DNA from: Paracoccus aestuarii
Lineage (GTDB): Bacteria; Pseudomonadota; Alphaproteobacteria; Rhodobacterales; Rhodobacteraceae
DNA: 64,000 nucleotides
Direction: 5' to 3'
NCBI RefSeq assembly: GCF_028553885.1
Contig: NZ_CP067169.1
Coordinates: 744,001 to 808,000, forward strand
The translations under genes and the position numbers were made by a program. Shown here piece by piece: positions 25,892-36,221 of this stretch. Numbering within the stretch: the first letter of the stretch is position 1; every line of letters begins with the position of its first letter. The notes beneath the pieces are model-generated. The model was not told the DNA's origin, ran no database searches, and saw only the letters and a list, made by a program, of their open reading frames with translations.

Positions 25892-28800
25892 TCAGCGGAA
25901 ATCCCGCGTCCTGACGGTGATGCCGTTCGGGCCGCGGGCATGGATGTCGCGGGGCTTCGGCGCCGTGCCGCGCGGATCGGGCGGGGGCGCGCCGCGATGG
26001 AATTCGTCGCCGCGGCCATGGGGCAGGGGAAAGGCCCCCTGCCGCCCCACGCTCGCCAGATCCGCCGACAGGTCGGTCAGCCGGTGGGCGACCAGATGCA
26101 CGACCGCACCCGCGCGCTGGACGCGGCCCTCGACCCCGATCATCCCCGCCCCCAGCACGATGCGCCGATGCGCGTCGAAGACCTTGGGCCACAGGACCAG
26201 GTTGGCGATGCCGGTCTCGTCCTCCAGCGTGATGAACATGACGCCCTTGGCCGATCCGGGTCGCTGACGCACCAGGACCAGCCCCGCCACATGGGTCCAG
26301 CTGCGGTTCGGCGCGGCCATGGCCTCGGCGCAGCTGCGGATGCGGCGGCGGGTCAGGTCGTCGCGCAGGAAGGCCAGCGGATGGCGGCGCAGGGTCAGGC
26401 CGGTATGGGCGTAATCCTCGACCACCTCGCGGCCCGCCTGCATGGGGCGCAGCGCGACGGCGGGTTCCTCCGCCGCGGCCGCCGCGAACAGCGGCAGGTC
26501 CGGCTGATGCCCGCGGATCGCCCAGAGCGCCTCGCGCCGGGCCAGGCCATAGGCGGGGCGAAAGCCGTCGGCCTCGGCGATGGCGGTCAGGGCGGCGGCG
26601 GGCACACCCGCCCGGCGGCAGAGATCGGCGGCAGAGGCGGCGGGCCGCGCGGCGATGATCGCCGCCGCATGGGTGCGCGCCAGCCCCTTGACCATCCGCA
26701 GCCCGAGCCGCACCGCAAGCCCGGCCCCCGCGGTCTCCAGCGTGCAGTCCCAATCCGATGTCGCGATGCAGACCGGGCGGACCTCCACCCCGTGATCCCG
26801 GGCATCGCGCACGATCTGGGCCGGGGCATAGAATCCCATCGGCTGGCTGTTCAGCAGCGCCGCGCAGAAGGCGTCGGGATGGTGGCATTTCAGCCAGGCC
26901 GAGGCATAGGCGATCAGCGCGAAGCTGGCCGCGTGGCTTTCGGGAAAGCCGTAGCTGCCGAAACCCTCCAGCTGGCGAAAGATCTGGGCGGCGAAATCGG
27001 CCTCGTAGCCGTTGGCGATCATCCCCTCGATCACCCGGTCGCGAAAGGCCGAGACGCCGCCCGTCAGCTTGAAGGTCGCCATGGACTTGCGCAGCATGTC
27101 GGCCTGGCCGGGGGTGAAGCCCGCACATTCGATGGCGATGCGCATGGCCTGTTCCTGAAACAGCGGCACGCCATAGGTGCGCTTGAGCACGCGTTCCAGT
27201 TCGGGCTTGGGATAGACGACCGTCTCCAGCCCCGCCCGGCGGCGCAGATAGGGGTGGACCATGTCGCCCTGGATCGGGCCGGGGCGGACGATGGCCACCT
27301 GGATGGTCAGGTCCTCGACGCTGCGGGGCTTCAGCCGGGGCAGCATGGACATCTGGGCGCGGCTCTCGATCTGGAAGGTGCCGAGCGTGTCGGCGCGGCA
27401 GATCATGTCGAAGGTCGGGCCGTCATCGGCGGGGATGCTGGCCAGGTCATGATCCAGCCCCTTGTGATCGCGCAGCAGCCCGAAGCTGCGCGAGAGGCAG
27501 GTCAGCATGCCCAAGGCCAGCACGTCCAGCTTCATGAAGTGCAGCGCGTCGATGTCGTCCTTGTCCCATTCGATGATCTGGCGATCCTCCATCGCCGCGG
27601 GCTCGATGGGGACCAGCGCGTCCAGCCGGTCATTGGTCAGCACGAAGCCGCCCGGATGCTGGGACAGGTGCCGTGGCGTGCCGCGCAGCTGGGCCGCCAG
27701 TTCCAGCGTCAGGCGCAGGCGGCGGTCGGCGGGGTTCAGGTTCAGCTCGCGCAGCAGGGCCTCGGGGATGGGCTCGTCCCCCCAAGCCCAGATCTGGCCG
27801 GATATGGCGCGGATCACGTCCTCGGGCAGGCCGAGGGCTTTGCCCACGTCGCGCAGCGCGCCCTTGCTGCGATAGCGGATCACCACGGCGGTCAGCGCCG
27901 CGCGGTCACGGCCATAGCTGCGGTAGATCCACTGGATGACCTCCTCGCGCCGTTCATGTTCGAAATCCACGTCGATGTCGGGCGGCTCGTGGCGTTCCTC
28001 GCTGATGAAGCGCTCGAAGAGGAGATCGTGGCGCCCCGGATCGATGGAGGTGATGCCGAGCACGAAGCAGACCGCCGAATTGGCCGCCGATCCCCGGCCC
28101 TGGCAGAGGATGCCGCGCGAGCGGGCGAAGCGGACGATGCTGTTCACGGTCAGGAAGTAGGGGGCATAGTCCAGCCGGTCGATCAGGCGCAGCTCATGGC
28201 GCAGGCTGGCGTTGACCTTGATCGGGACGCCCTCGGGATAGCGCTCGGCCGCGCCCTCCCAGGTCAGCCGCTCAAGCGTGGCCTGGGTGGTGACGGTGGG
28301 ATCGTCGCGTTCCTCGGGATACTGGTATTCCAGCTCGTCGAGCGAGAAGCGGCAGGCCTCCGCGATCCGGGCCGAGCGGGCCAGCGCCTCGGGGTAGCGG
28401 CTGAACAGCCGGTGCATCTCGGCGGGCGTCTTCAGATAGCGGTCAGCGTGACGCTCGCGGCGAAAGCCCAGGGCGTCGACGGTGGTGTTGTGGCGGATCG
28501 CGGTGACCACGTCCTGCAGGATGCGGCGGTCGGGGATGTGGAACAGCACGTCATTGGTGACCACGGTCGTCACGCGCAGGCGGACGGCGAGGCTCGACAG
28601 CTCATGCAGCCGCAGCTGATCGTTCGGGCGCCGGCGAAGGGTCAGCGCCAGATGGGCGCGGTCGCCGAAGGCCTCGCGCATCCGGCGCATCTGCAGGGCG
28701 CAGTGATCATCCGCCTGATCGGGGATCAGCACGCCGATCAAGCCCTCGCAGGCAGGGGCCAGGTCCGCCCATTCCAGATGGCAGCGGCCCTTGCCTGCGC

Positions 28801-29101
28801 GCCCCTTGCCGACGGACAGCAGCCGACAGAGCCGCGCATAGGCGGGGCGGTCGGTCGGATAGACCAGCAGCGACATGCCGCAGGCCAAGTCCAGCCGGCA
28901 GCCGACGATCAGGCGCACGCCGGTCTCCTTGGCTGCCACATGGGCGCGCACGATCCCGGCCAGCGAGTTGCGGTCGGTGACGGCCAGCGCCTCCATCCCC
29001 ATCAGGGCGGCGGCGGCGAAGAGCTCCTCGGCCGAGGAGGCGCCGCGCAGGAAGGAGAATTGCGAGGTGACCTGCAGCTCGACGTAACCCGGCCCGCTCA
29101 T
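25892..29101 (-). CDS. dnaE2: Error-prone DNA polymerase DnaE2 (ImuC)
   Basis: A 1069-residue C-family polymerase alpha subunit of the damage-inducible type. An N-terminal PHP domain ([33 protein letters not shown]) precedes the polymerase palm with the Asp triad in [15 protein letters not shown]. The HhH and OB domains follow, and the chain ends short of the long C-terminal tail of replicative DnaE1. The start at 29101 overlaps the imuB stop (ATGA) and matches the [10 protein letters not shown] start of relatives. It extends primers across lesions as part of the ImuA-ImuB-DnaE2 mutasome; the operon is headed by a LexA box. Confidence 0.94.
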   Translation of the reverse strand: MSGPGYVELQVTSQFSFLRGASSAEELFAAAALMGMEALAVTDRNSLAGIVRAHVAAKETGVRLIVGCRLDLACGMSLLVYPTDRPAYARLCRLLSVGKGRAGKGRCHLEWADLAPACEGLIGVLIPDQADDHCALQMRRMREAFGDRAHLALTLRRRPNDQLRLHELSSLAVRLRVTTVVTNDVLFHIPDRRILQDVVTAIRHNTTVDALGFRRERHADRYLKTPAEMHRLFSRYPEALARSARIAEACRFSLDELEYQYPEERDDPTVTTQATLERLTWEGAAERYPEGVPIKVNASLRHELRLIDRLDYAPYFLTVNSIVRFARSRGILCQGRGSAANSAVCFVLGITSIDPGRHDLLFERFISEERHEPPDIDVDFEHERREEVIQWIYRSYGRDRAALTAVVIRYRSKGALRDVGKALGLPEDVIRAISGQIWAWGDEPIPEALLRELNLNPADRRLRLTLELAAQLRGTPRHLSQHPGGFVLTNDRLDALVPIEPAAMEDRQIIEWDKDDIDALHFMKLDVLALGMLTCLSRSFGLLRDHKGLDHDLASIPADDGPTFDMICRADTLGTFQIESRAQMSMLPRLKPRSVEDLTIQVAIVRPGPIQGDMVHPYLRRRAGLETVVYPKPELERVLKRTYGVPLFQEQAMRIAIECAGFTPGQADMLRKSMATFKLTGGVSAFRDRVIEGMIANGYEADFAAQIFRQLEGFGSYGFPESHAASFALIAYASAWLKCHHPDAFCAALLNSQPMGFYAPAQIVRDARDHGVEVRPVCIATSDWDCTLETAGAGLAVRLGLRMVKGLARTHAAAIIAARPAASAADLCRRAGVPAAALTAIAEADGFRPAYGLARREALWAIRGHQPDLPLFAAAAAEEPAVALRPMQAGREVVEDYAHTGLTLRRHPLAFLRDDLTRRRIRSCAEAMAAPNRSWTHVAGLVLVRQRPGSAKGVMFITLEDETGIANLVLWPKVFDAHRRIVLGAGMIGVEGRVQRAGAVVHLVAHRLTDLSADLASVGRQGAFPLPHGRGDEFHRGAPPPDPRGTAPKPRDIHARGPNGITVRTRDFR

Positions 29102-30609
29102 CCGAACACCCCATGCAGGAACCAGCGATGCGATCCGGTCGAGGCGTCCTCGCCATCGCCTTGGCGAAAGATCCAGAAGCGGCGGCCGGACTCGTCCTCG
29201 ACGCGGAAATAGTCGCGCACGGCGCGGGTCTCGGCCTCGCGCTTCCACCATTCGCCGAAGATGCGTTCCGGCCCGTCGGCGCGGGCGACGCGGTGGCGGC
29301 TGCCGCGCCAAGCGATCCAATGGGGCGCCTGGTCGGGCAGCAGGGCCATCGTCTCGATCGGTTCGGGGCGCGGCAGCAGGCGGGCGGGCCGGGGCCAGTG
29401 GTCGGGCCAGCCCTCGGGGATCGCGGAGAGGGGGGCCACGCGCGCCACGCTGCGTTCGGGGACCTCGCTGGCGACGGGGGCGATGCGGAATACGGCCGCC
29501 GCGCCCACGCGATTGGCCAGCACGTCGATGAGGCCGGTGACATCGGGGGCCTCGGGCTCCAGCAGGGTCGCGCGCTGGCGGGGGGCCAGCGGTTCGGCCA
29601 AGGTGGCGGTCAGGGTCATGATCTCGATCCCGAAGCCCGGGTCGATGGAGGGGATCTTGTCGCACAGCAGCCGCGTCAGCCGCGCGGGGTCGCGCTGCGG
29701 GGCGGCCAGGCCCACGCGGACGGGCTGGGCGGCACTGTCCACGCGCCAGCAGATCAGGTCCAGGCGGCGCGCGCCCATGCCCCGCGATTCAAGCTGGGCG
29801 CAGAGGTCGCCCACCAGCCGGCCGATCTGGCGGGCGATGGTCTCGGTCGCGGCGATGGGTTCGGCGAAGGCGCGGCGGCTGGTGGCCAGATCGGCGGGGC
29901 GCAGCGGGTCGATGGGCTCGCCCGAGAGGCCAAGCGCCTGGTCCAGCCGCCGCGTCACCTCCGGGCCGAAGCGGCGGGTCAGGGGCGCGCGGGGCACGGC
30001 CATCAGGTCGCCCACCGTCTGGAACCCCATATCCGCCAACCCGGCCACCGTCGCGGGCGGCAGCCGCAGCGCCGCCAAGGGCAGGGGCGCCAGTGCCTCC
30101 CGCGCCGTGCCGGGGGGCGCGATGGTCACTGCGCCTGCATGGCGGGCCAGCGCATGGGCTGCCCCCCATGTATCGGCCATGGCGATGGTCGCGGTGATGC
30201 CCGACAGGGTCAGCCGACCCAGGATCGCGTCCAGCATCGCGGCCTCGCCGCCATGCAGGTGGTCGGTGCCGGTCGCGTCGATCACCACGCCCTCGGGCGG
30301 ATCGACCGCCACGATGGGCGCGAAGCGCTGCATCAGCCACAGGGCCAGACGCTCCAGCGCGGCCAGATCGCCCCGGGGGTCGGCCTGCAGGACGCGCAGG
30401 TCCGGGACCAGCGCCTGCGCCTTGCTGACGGGCATGCCGGGCCCCAGGCCAAGCGACCGGGCGCGCGCGCAGGCGGCGGTGATCACCCGGCGGTTGGACG
30501 TGCGGCCCGCGAGGATCAGGGGCCCATCGTCACATGAAGGCGTATCGCCTGCCCGCCGCAGCCGGTCGATCGGCCACATCGGCAGGCAGACCGAGATGAC
30601 CCGTGCCAT
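29098..30609 (-). CDS. imuB: ImuB, catalytically dead Y-family polymerase-like protein
   Basis: A 503-residue Y-family (DinB/UmuC-like) protein. The fold is recognisable ([17 protein letters not shown] at the N-terminus, [22 protein letters not shown], and the little-finger region after 240). However, the acidic residues of active Y polymerases are gone: the usual SxDE is replaced by [14 protein letters not shown]. This loss is the ImuB hallmark; ImuB acts as a hub that binds the beta clamp, ImuA and DnaE2. The start overlaps the end of imuA by 80 bases, and its stop overlaps the dnaE2 start. Confidence 0.92.
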   Translation of the reverse strand: MARVISVCLPMWPIDRLRRAGDTPSCDDGPLILAGRTSNRRVITAACARARSLGLGPGMPVSKAQALVPDLRVLQADPRGDLAALERLALWLMQRFAPIVAVDPPEGVVIDATGTDHLHGGEAAMLDAILGRLTLSGITATIAMADTWGAAHALARHAGAVTIAPPGTAREALAPLPLAALRLPPATVAGLADMGFQTVGDLMAVPRAPLTRRFGPEVTRRLDQALGLSGEPIDPLRPADLATSRRAFAEPIAATETIARQIGRLVGDLCAQLESRGMGARRLDLICWRVDSAAQPVRVGLAAPQRDPARLTRLLCDKIPSIDPGFGIEIMTLTATLAEPLAPRQRATLLEPEAPDVTGLIDVLANRVGAAAVFRIAPVASEVPERSVARVAPLSAIPEGWPDHWPRPARLLPRPEPIETMALLPDQAPHWIAWRGSRHRVARADGPERIFGEWWKREAETRAVRDYFRVEDESGRRFWIFRQGDGEDASTGSHRWFLHGVFG

Positions 30610-31276
30610 CGCAAGCCTCCAGTTCCAGATCGAAGGGTTCGCCCGCCCGCGCCCGCACCAGCGCCACCCGCCAGCGCGCCCGCCCGAGGCCCGGCACGGG
30701 CAGCGCGGCCGAGGGGATCTCGGATACCTGCCAGCGGGTCATGGAGGCGGTGGGCTGGCCGAAATCGGCGGCCTCGGCCACGGCCCGCCAGCGGCGCAGC
30801 GCGATGCCCGTCGTGCCCGTGCCCTTGGCCGCCAGATGCAACCGGCGCGAGGCGGTCATGGACAGGCGCCCGACCTCGGCCACCACGGCGGACAGGCCGC
30901 CATGGCGTAGCCCCTCCTCCATGCAGGCCAGGACCGATGCCTCGTCGCCCGCCTCGACATGGATCACCCGGCCCGGCGGCAGGCCCGCCTGCGCCAGCCC
31001 CGGCGCGAACAGATCCGCCCGCGTCACGCACCACAGCACCTGCCCCGGCAGGCGCGCGGCGATGCCCGCGGCAAAGCAGGCCGCCGCAGCCCCGTCCACC
31101 GCGCCCCCGGCGCCGCCCGCGACCTCGTGCAGACAGCCGAGCGCCAGCCCCCCCTGCGGCAGGCGCCGGTCCAGATCCGCCACCCCGAAGGGCAGCACCG
31201 CGCGCGCCTGCGCATCGCCCGACAGATCGGCGATGCGGGCACGGAGCGCGGTGAGCGTGGCGGCGGAGGCGGGCAT
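30530..31276 (-). CDS. imuA: ImuA, RecA/SulA-like mutasome protein
   Basis: A 248-residue ImuA-type protein, distantly RecA-like. It has the usual opening (LRARIADLSGD, AVLPFGVADLDRRLPQGGLALG CLHEV with a break here) and the SAVVAEVGRLSMTASRRLHL AA region, and it lacks a clear Walker A lysine. It is first in the SOS cassette with imuB and dnaE2 and is thought to help assemble the translesion complex. The LexA box lies 28 bases upstream of its ATG. The last 80 bases are also the start of imuB in another frame. Confidence 0.9.
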   Translation of the reverse strand: MPASAATLTALRARIADLSGDAQARAVLPFGVADLDRRLPQGGLALGCLHEVAGGAGGAVDGAAAACFAAGIAARLPGQVLWCVTRADLFAPGLAQAGLPPGRVIHVEAGDEASVLACMEEGLRHGGLSAVVAEVGRLSMTASRRLHLAAKGTGTTGIALRRWRAVAEAADFGQPTASMTRWQVSEIPSAALPVPGLGRARWRVALVRARAGEPFDLELEACDGTGHLGLPADVADRPAAAGRRYAFM

Positions 31277-31303
31277 GGGACAACCGGAGGAACGGGATTC
31301 GTT

Positions 31304-31318
31304 GTTCCTTTTTTGTTC
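31304..31318 (-). promoter_or_regulatory. LexA (SOS) box of the imuA-imuB-dnaE2 operon
   Basis: The sequence GTTC-CTTTTTT-GTTC occurs at 31304-31318. It exactly fits the alphaproteobacterial LexA site GTTC-N7-GTTC (GAAC-N7-GAAC on the transcribed strand). It is 28 bases before the imuA ATG, where it would cover the promoter or start site, so DNA damage should induce the cassette. Confidence 0.85.
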
Positions 31319-31360
31319 TTTTCGGGCCGGCGAGTCAATCCGCCAGGTCGCGATGCCGTT

Positions 31361-33721
31361 TCACGCGGGCTCGCGCCTCCAGTCGCCGCCGGGGCGATAG
31401 CGGGCGGCGATGCGGCCATCCTCCAGCGTCAGCAGGTGCATCCAGCCATTGTCGAACAGCGCCGCGACCTGGGGATGGCGGGCCAGGATGGCGCCCACGG
31501 CCTGGGGCGCGGCATCCAGCAGCACCGTCAGCCGCAGCGCGTCATGGGCCGCGCGCCGCCCGTCATGGACGGCCTGCAGCGGCAGGCCGGGGCGCAGGGG
31601 GCCGCCATTGCCCTCGACCACGCCGATGCCGCCGGTGACGTTATGGATCAGCTTGTTGCCGCCGCCAAAGACCGGGGCGGCCACGGTCGATCCGTAATAG
31701 TGCAGGCTGATCCAGCTGGCCACCACGACCGGCGCGGTCAGGATCAGCTCCAGCACTTTGTGGTCGGGGTCCAGGCGGCGGTCATAGCTGTGCAGGAAGC
31801 TGCGCCCGCCCAGATCCAGCCCGCGCGTGACGTCGCGCGGCGCGGCGATGAAGGCCGCGCAGCCCGCCAGGCCCCATTCGGGGCGCGTCTCGGCCCAGTC
31901 CAGGGCGCGGGCGGCGACATCCTCGGCCCGCGCGCCGGGCAGGCGGGGGGCGCGTTCGGCGCGCACCCGCGCCCCGGCCCGGGCCAGCCAATCCGCGGCC
32001 CGCGCCAGATCCGCCGCATGGCTGGCGGGCGCGGCATCGGCATGGACCGTCACCCGGTCCGTCGTCGTGTCATGCAGCGCGGCCACGAACAGCGTCGATT
32101 GCGGGAGCGCGATCCCATGGCCGGGCAGCCCCGCCCGCACCGCCGGGTCGTTCATCAGGTCGGCCAGCACCCGGGCCGAGACCTGCCCCGTCCGCCCCCC
32201 GCAGGCGCCGCAGTGATAGGCGCTTTCATGCGGGTTGTTGGTCACCTGCGCGCCATGCCCGACCAGCAGGACCAGCCGCGCGTGATCGCGGGTCAGCCCC
32301 ATCGCGCGCAGCACCGTCGCGGCCAGCGCCGCGCCCTGATCGGCCGGCAGAGGCGGGTCCAGTCGCGGCCGTCCCTCCGGCGCGGGGGCGGCGTGGCGAC
32401 CCAAGGCGTCCTTCAGCAGCGTGACCCCATAGAGCGGCCCCGCCGCCTCGACGAAGGCAAAGGAGGACACCGCCGCCTGCCGGAACCGCCCCCAGGCCCG
32501 GGCCGCGCGGGCGCCGATCCGGGCCGCATCCTCGGCCAGGGGGGCGTCGGCATCGACCGAGCGCAGCACAGGCCTCAGCAGGACCGGCAGATGCGCGTCG
32601 CTCAGGTCGCTGGCATGGGGGCGGTGCTGCAGCGGCAGGCCGAAGAAGCCCGCAAAGCCGATGGTCTGGATATCGGGGGCCAGCCCCTCCAGCGCGCGGC
32701 GGAAAGGTTCGGACCGCACGTCGATGCAGAAGGCCGCCTGCAGCGCGGGGCGCGCGCCCGCGCCGCGCGGGCCGGTCAGCCGGGCGGCCAGGTCGCGCTG
32801 ATGGGCGCGTTCGGCCGCATCCTGCAGGATGGCGTCGATCACATGGTCGGGATCGGGTTCGACCGGCGCGGCATGGGCGGGCACCACGGCGGACCAGGGG
32901 GCGGCCAGGTCCGGCATCAGGGTCAGCAACGCCTCGTCCCAGACCAGGCGGATGGCCAGCAGGTCGGTCGCGGTGGCATCGCCCCCGCCCGCCTGTTCGG
33001 CCTGCCACGACAGCCAGCGCGCATGCTGGGCCCAGCCCCCCAGGTCGATCAGCAGCCGGTGAAAGGCGGTGGGCGCCGAGGCTGGGTCCAAGGACAGCCG
33101 CTCGGCCGCGCGCAGGATGGCGCGTTCGGCCATGTCGGGGGCGGCCGCGACATGGGCGCAGAAGCCGCGCAGGCCCGCGATCTCCGGGGTCAGGTCATGG
33201 GTGGCCCAGTCCCGCCAGGCGGCATAGGCCCCCCGCCCGGGCGCGGGCGTCCACAGCGCCTGGCCCTGATCGAAATGACCCGCCGCCCACAGCCCGATGC
33301 AGCGCTGGACGATCTGGGGCCAGTCGGTCCCGGTCCGGTCGCGGGCCAGGTCGGCCAGGCTGGGCAGGGCGCGGCGGGGGGGCGCGGGGGCGTGCAGCCG
33401 CGCCTTCAGCAGGGCCAGGTCGGCGGGCTTCAGCGGCGAGGCGCTGGCGATCAGCGCCGCCGCCAGGTCGTCATCGGTGATCCGGCCTTGGGCCAGCGCC
33501 TGCGCGAATTCGGCGCGCGGCCGGGTCAGGGACAGGCCCGCCACCCGCGACAGACGCGCGGCGGCCCCGGCGAGGTCCTGGTCGGTCTGGCCCAGAAAGG
33601 GGTTGACCGCCACCGTCGCGAACAGGGGAAAGGCCGGGGGGATGGCGCGGGTCGCATGGGACGCGGCCTCCAGCAGGCGGGTGGCTTGGTCGGCGGTGAA
33701 GCTGCCGTGGTTCAGGAACAT
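31361..33721 (-). CDS. dabA: DabA-type inorganic carbon uptake subunit (DUF2309)
   Basis: A 786-residue protein of the UPF0753/DUF2309 family, now known as DabA, the beta-carbonic-anhydrase-like half of an energy-coupled CO2-hydrating pump. The zinc-site pattern is present: Cys332 and Asp334 in FCIDVRSEPFRRALEG, His489 in LVLLVGHGAQVTNN, and Cys504 in YHCGACGGRTG. The N-terminal AVNPFLGQ motif is also typical. It works on the cytoplasmic face with DabB, whose gene lies 18 bp upstream on the same strand. The role would be to supply bicarbonate to carboxylases at low CO2. Confidence 0.9.
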   Translation of the reverse strand: MFLNHGSFTADQATRLLEAASHATRAIPPAFPLFATVAVNPFLGQTDQDLAGAAARLSRVAGLSLTRPRAEFAQALAQGRITDDDLAAALIASASPLKPADLALLKARLHAPAPPRRALPSLADLARDRTGTDWPQIVQRCIGLWAAGHFDQGQALWTPAPGRGAYAAWRDWATHDLTPEIAGLRGFCAHVAAAPDMAERAILRAAERLSLDPASAPTAFHRLLIDLGGWAQHARWLSWQAEQAGGGDATATDLLAIRLVWDEALLTLMPDLAAPWSAVVPAHAAPVEPDPDHVIDAILQDAAERAHQRDLAARLTGPRGAGARPALQAAFCIDVRSEPFRRALEGLAPDIQTIGFAGFFGLPLQHRPHASDLSDAHLPVLLRPVLRSVDADAPLAEDAARIGARAARAWGRFRQAAVSSFAFVEAAGPLYGVTLLKDALGRHAAPAPEGRPRLDPPLPADQGAALAATVLRAMGLTRDHARLVLLVGHGAQVTNNPHESAYHCGACGGRTGQVSARVLADLMNDPAVRAGLPGHGIALPQSTLFVAALHDTTTDRVTVHADAAPASHAADLARAADWLARAGARVRAERAPRLPGARAEDVAARALDWAETRPEWGLAGCAAFIAAPRDVTRGLDLGGRSFLHSYDRRLDPDHKVLELILTAPVVVASWISLHYYGSTVAAPVFGGGNKLIHNVTGGIGVVEGNGGPLRPGLPLQAVHDGRRAAHDALRLTVLLDAAPQAVGAILARHPQVAALFDNGWMHLLTLEDGRIAARYRPGGDWRREPA

Positions 33722-33739
33722 GGGATCCTCCGGTCGGGG

Positions 33740-35245
33740 TCAGCGGGGCCGGACGGCGCGAAAGCCGCCGATCAGCCGGTCGAAAAGGGCGTTGAGGTAA
33801 AGGCCGTTGGCCAGATGCACGCGCAGCGCCCCGGTCGCCGGGTGATGCGCCCAGAGCGGGAACAGCGCCTGCGCCACCGCGACCAGCCCGAAGGACAGCA
33901 GCGCCAGCGCCAGCAGCGCCCATTCCAGGGGGCCGGGATCGGGCGGCGCGGGCAGATGCGCGCCCCAGGCCAGCCCCGCCAGCAGGTGGAACCCGAAATA
34001 GCCCAAGGCCGCCGCCAGCGAGGCCATCCCCGTGCGCCGGGTCAGCGCGCGCGGCGCCGCATCGGCCAGACCCTGCGCCACCAGATAGGCCGTGCCGAAG
34101 ATCAGGATTGCGCCAAGCGCCAGCGCCTGCGGCGACTTGGCCCCGCCGATCGCCGCGAACCCCGCCGCCACCCCCGCATAGAGCAGCAGCGCCAGCCCGA
34201 AGGCACGCGCCACCGCGCGCAGCCCGGGCACGGCGACGGGGCCGGGCCTGCGGGCGGCCTCGACCGCGCGCACCGCCTGGCCCGATGCCAGGAAGCCATG
34301 CGCCTTGTAGAGCGAATGCGCCACGATATGCAGCAGCGCCAGCGGCCACAGCCCCAGCCCGCATTGCAGCATCATGAAGCCCATCTGGGCGATGGTGGAC
34401 CATGCCAGCGCCGTCTTGACCGCGCTCTGGGTCAGCATGACGGCGGCGCCGAACAGCGCGGTCAGCCCGCCCGATGCGACCAGCACCGCCATCGCCACGG
34501 GGCTGGCCTGGATCAGGTCGGCGCTGCGGATCAGGATCAGCCCGCCCGCATTGATGATGCCCGCATGCAGCAGGGCCGAGACGGGGGTGGGGGCCTCCAT
34601 CACCTCGGTCAGCCAGCCATGCAGAGGAAAGGCCGCGGTCTTCAGCAGCGCGGCCAGGATCAGGGCGGCGACGGCCAGCTGGCCCGTTACGGGCAGGGGC
34701 GCCGACGCCGCCGCGCGCAGCTGCGACAGGTCGGTCGTGTCCCAGGCCGCCCAGGCCAGACCCGCCGCCGCCAGCAGCGCCAGGTCGCCCGCCCCCCAGA
34801 CCGCCGTGAACTTGGCCGCCGCCCGCCGCGCCTGCGGCCGGTCGGGATAGAAGAGCAGCAGGCGCCGCATCAGCACCCCCACCGCGATCAGACAGGCGGC
34901 CATCACCAGCAGGTCGCCCGCCTGGACCAGCACCATCACCGCGCCCAGGCAGGCCAGGATGCCCGCCCGCGCGCGGTCCGCCCCCGGCTCGGCCCGCAGA
35001 TAGCTGCGGCAGTATCGCAGCACGACCCATCCGACAAAGGCCACCAGCAGCGACATCGTCGCCGCGATCGCATCCCAGGCCAGCGGCCCGCCCGGCGGCG
35101 GCGCGCCCGTGACGATCAGCGACAGGGTGCCCGCCGCCGCCACGGCCAGGGCGGCCAAGGCGGCGGTCTCGGGCAGGCGGGGATGGGTCCGGGCCAAGGG
35201 CGCTGCTATCAGCAGCAGCGCGGGGGCCAGCAGGGTCAGGGTCAT
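33740..35245 (-). CDS. dabB: DabB-type proton-conducting membrane subunit
   Basis: A 501-residue polytopic protein of the NuoL/MrpA (proton_antipo_M) family with about 13-14 hydrophobic segments. The NuoL core signature is visible (FPLHGWLTEVMEAPTPVSALLHAG, then LAWSTIAQMGFMMLQCGLG). Its pairing with dabA identifies it as DabB, which couples the cation gradient to CO2 hydration, rather than a complex I or Mrp subunit; no nuo or mrp genes are near. It is first of the two genes, and a LysR gene diverges from it 99 bp away. Confidence 0.9.
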   Translation of the reverse strand: MTLTLLAPALLLIAAPLARTHPRLPETAALAALAVAAAGTLSLIVTGAPPPGGPLAWDAIAATMSLLVAFVGWVVLRYCRSYLRAEPGADRARAGILACLGAVMVLVQAGDLLVMAACLIAVGVLMRRLLLFYPDRPQARRAAAKFTAVWGAGDLALLAAAGLAWAAWDTTDLSQLRAAASAPLPVTGQLAVAALILAALLKTAAFPLHGWLTEVMEAPTPVSALLHAGIINAGGLILIRSADLIQASPVAMAVLVASGGLTALFGAAVMLTQSAVKTALAWSTIAQMGFMMLQCGLGLWPLALLHIVAHSLYKAHGFLASGQAVRAVEAARRPGPVAVPGLRAVARAFGLALLLYAGVAAGFAAIGGAKSPQALALGAILIFGTAYLVAQGLADAAPRALTRRTGMASLAAALGYFGFHLLAGLAWGAHLPAPPDPGPLEWALLALALLSFGLVAVAQALFPLWAHHPATGALRVHLANGLYLNALFDRLIGGFRAVRPR

Positions 35246-35291
35246 GATGCCTCGTCCAGCAAGGGGGGTTCGGCCGGGATTAGCCGATGGA

Positions 35292-35318
35292 CGATATTCA
35301 GAAAATTATATATTATCG
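35292..35318. promoter_or_regulatory. AT-rich inverted repeat between dabB and the LysR gene
   Basis: CGATATT (35292-35298) and ATTATCG (35312-35318) form an imperfect dyad (six of seven positions) around 13 AT-rich bases in a 99-bp divergent gap. LysR operators are typically AT-rich interrupted dyads in such gaps. Assignment as the binding site is inference. Confidence 0.4.
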
Positions 35319-35344
35319 GCAAAACCGTTCGACTGGATGGAACG

Positions 35345-36217
35345 ATGCTGAACCTGCACCACCTGCGCCTGTTCCGCGCCGTCGCCCGCAACGGCACCCT
35401 GACCGGGGCCGCGCGCTGGCTGAACCTGTCGCAATCGGCGCTGTCCACCCAGCTGCGCGCGCTGGAGGCGTCATTGGGCCATGACCTCTTTGAACGCCGG
35501 GGGCGGGGGCTGGTCCTGACCGAGGCGGGGCGCATCGCGCTGGATCATGCCGAGGCGATCTTTCGCACCGCCGACGACCTGACCGCCACCCTGCGCGAGA
35601 CGGGGCGGGCGCGGCGCGTCTTGCGGGTCGGGGCGCAGGCCACGCTGTCGCGCAATTTCCAGATGCTGTTCCTGCGCCCCCTGATCGGCCGCGCGGATGT
35701 CGAGATCGTGCTGCGATCGGGCAGCCAGGCCGAGATGCTGCGCGGGCTGGAGGCGCTGTCGCTGGACGTGGTGCTGGTCAATCACGCGCCGATGCGGGAC
35801 GCGGCGAATCACTGGCTGGTGCATCGGCTGGCCCAACAGCCCGTCAGCCTGATCGGATCGCCCGCGCGGGTGGGGCAGGGGCGCGATCTGGCCCAGCTGC
35901 TGCGGTCGGAACCGCTGGTCCTGCCGTCGTTGGATAGCTCGATCCGGGCGGGGTTCGACGCGCTGGCCGCGCGGCTGTCAATCACCCCCCTGATCGCGGC
36001 CGAGGCCGATGACATGGCGATGCTGCGCCTGCTGGCGCGCGAGGATGCGGGCCTGGCCGTCATCCCGCCCATCGTCGTGCGCGACGAGCTGGACGCCGGC
36101 CTGCTGGTCGAGGCCGCGCAGCTGGGCGAGATCGGCGAGGGTTTTTACGCCGTCACGCTGCAGCGGCGCTTTCCCAACCCCCTGCTGGCGCCCCTGCTGG
36201 AGGCGCCGATACCCTGA
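35345..36217 (+). CDS. LysR-family transcriptional regulator
   Basis: A 290-residue LysR regulator. The N-terminal winged helix-turn-helix covers residues 1-62 (LHHLRLFRAVARNGTLTGAA, LNLSQSALSTQLRALE). The C-terminal type 2 periplasmic-binding fold covers about 90-290 (RVLRVGAQATLSRNF, REDAGLAVIPPIVV). The N-terminus is closest in style to NhaR-like members. Being divergent from dabBA, it is the likely sensor for that pump, with a signal such as low inorganic carbon; this is inferred from position only. Confidence 0.9.
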   Translation: MLNLHHLRLFRAVARNGTLTGAARWLNLSQSALSTQLRALEASLGHDLFERRGRGLVLTEAGRIALDHAEAIFRTADDLTATLRETGRARRVLRVGAQATLSRNFQMLFLRPLIGRADVEIVLRSGSQAEMLRGLEALSLDVVLVNHAPMRDAANHWLVHRLAQQPVSLIGSPARVGQGRDLAQLLRSEPLVLPSLDSSIRAGFDALAARLSITPLIAAEADDMAMLRLLAREDAGLAVIPPIVVRDELDAGLLVEAAQLGEIGEGFYAVTLQRRFPNPLLAPLLEAPIP

Positions 36218-36221
36218 GGGA

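Noticed and set aside
25881..25896. Terminator between phoB and dnaE2
   Set aside because: A GCTGA/TCAGC stem of only five pairs across the two stop codons is too weak to claim.
25892..29101. Reading the polymerase as replicative DnaE1
   Set aside because: Length (1069), position behind imuA-imuB and the LexA box fit DnaE2/ImuC.
30959..36217. Open frame of about 1750 codons on the plus strand
   Set aside because: Only the last 290 codons (from 35345) are a real LysR gene. The rest is the antisense shadow of imuA, dabA and dabB.
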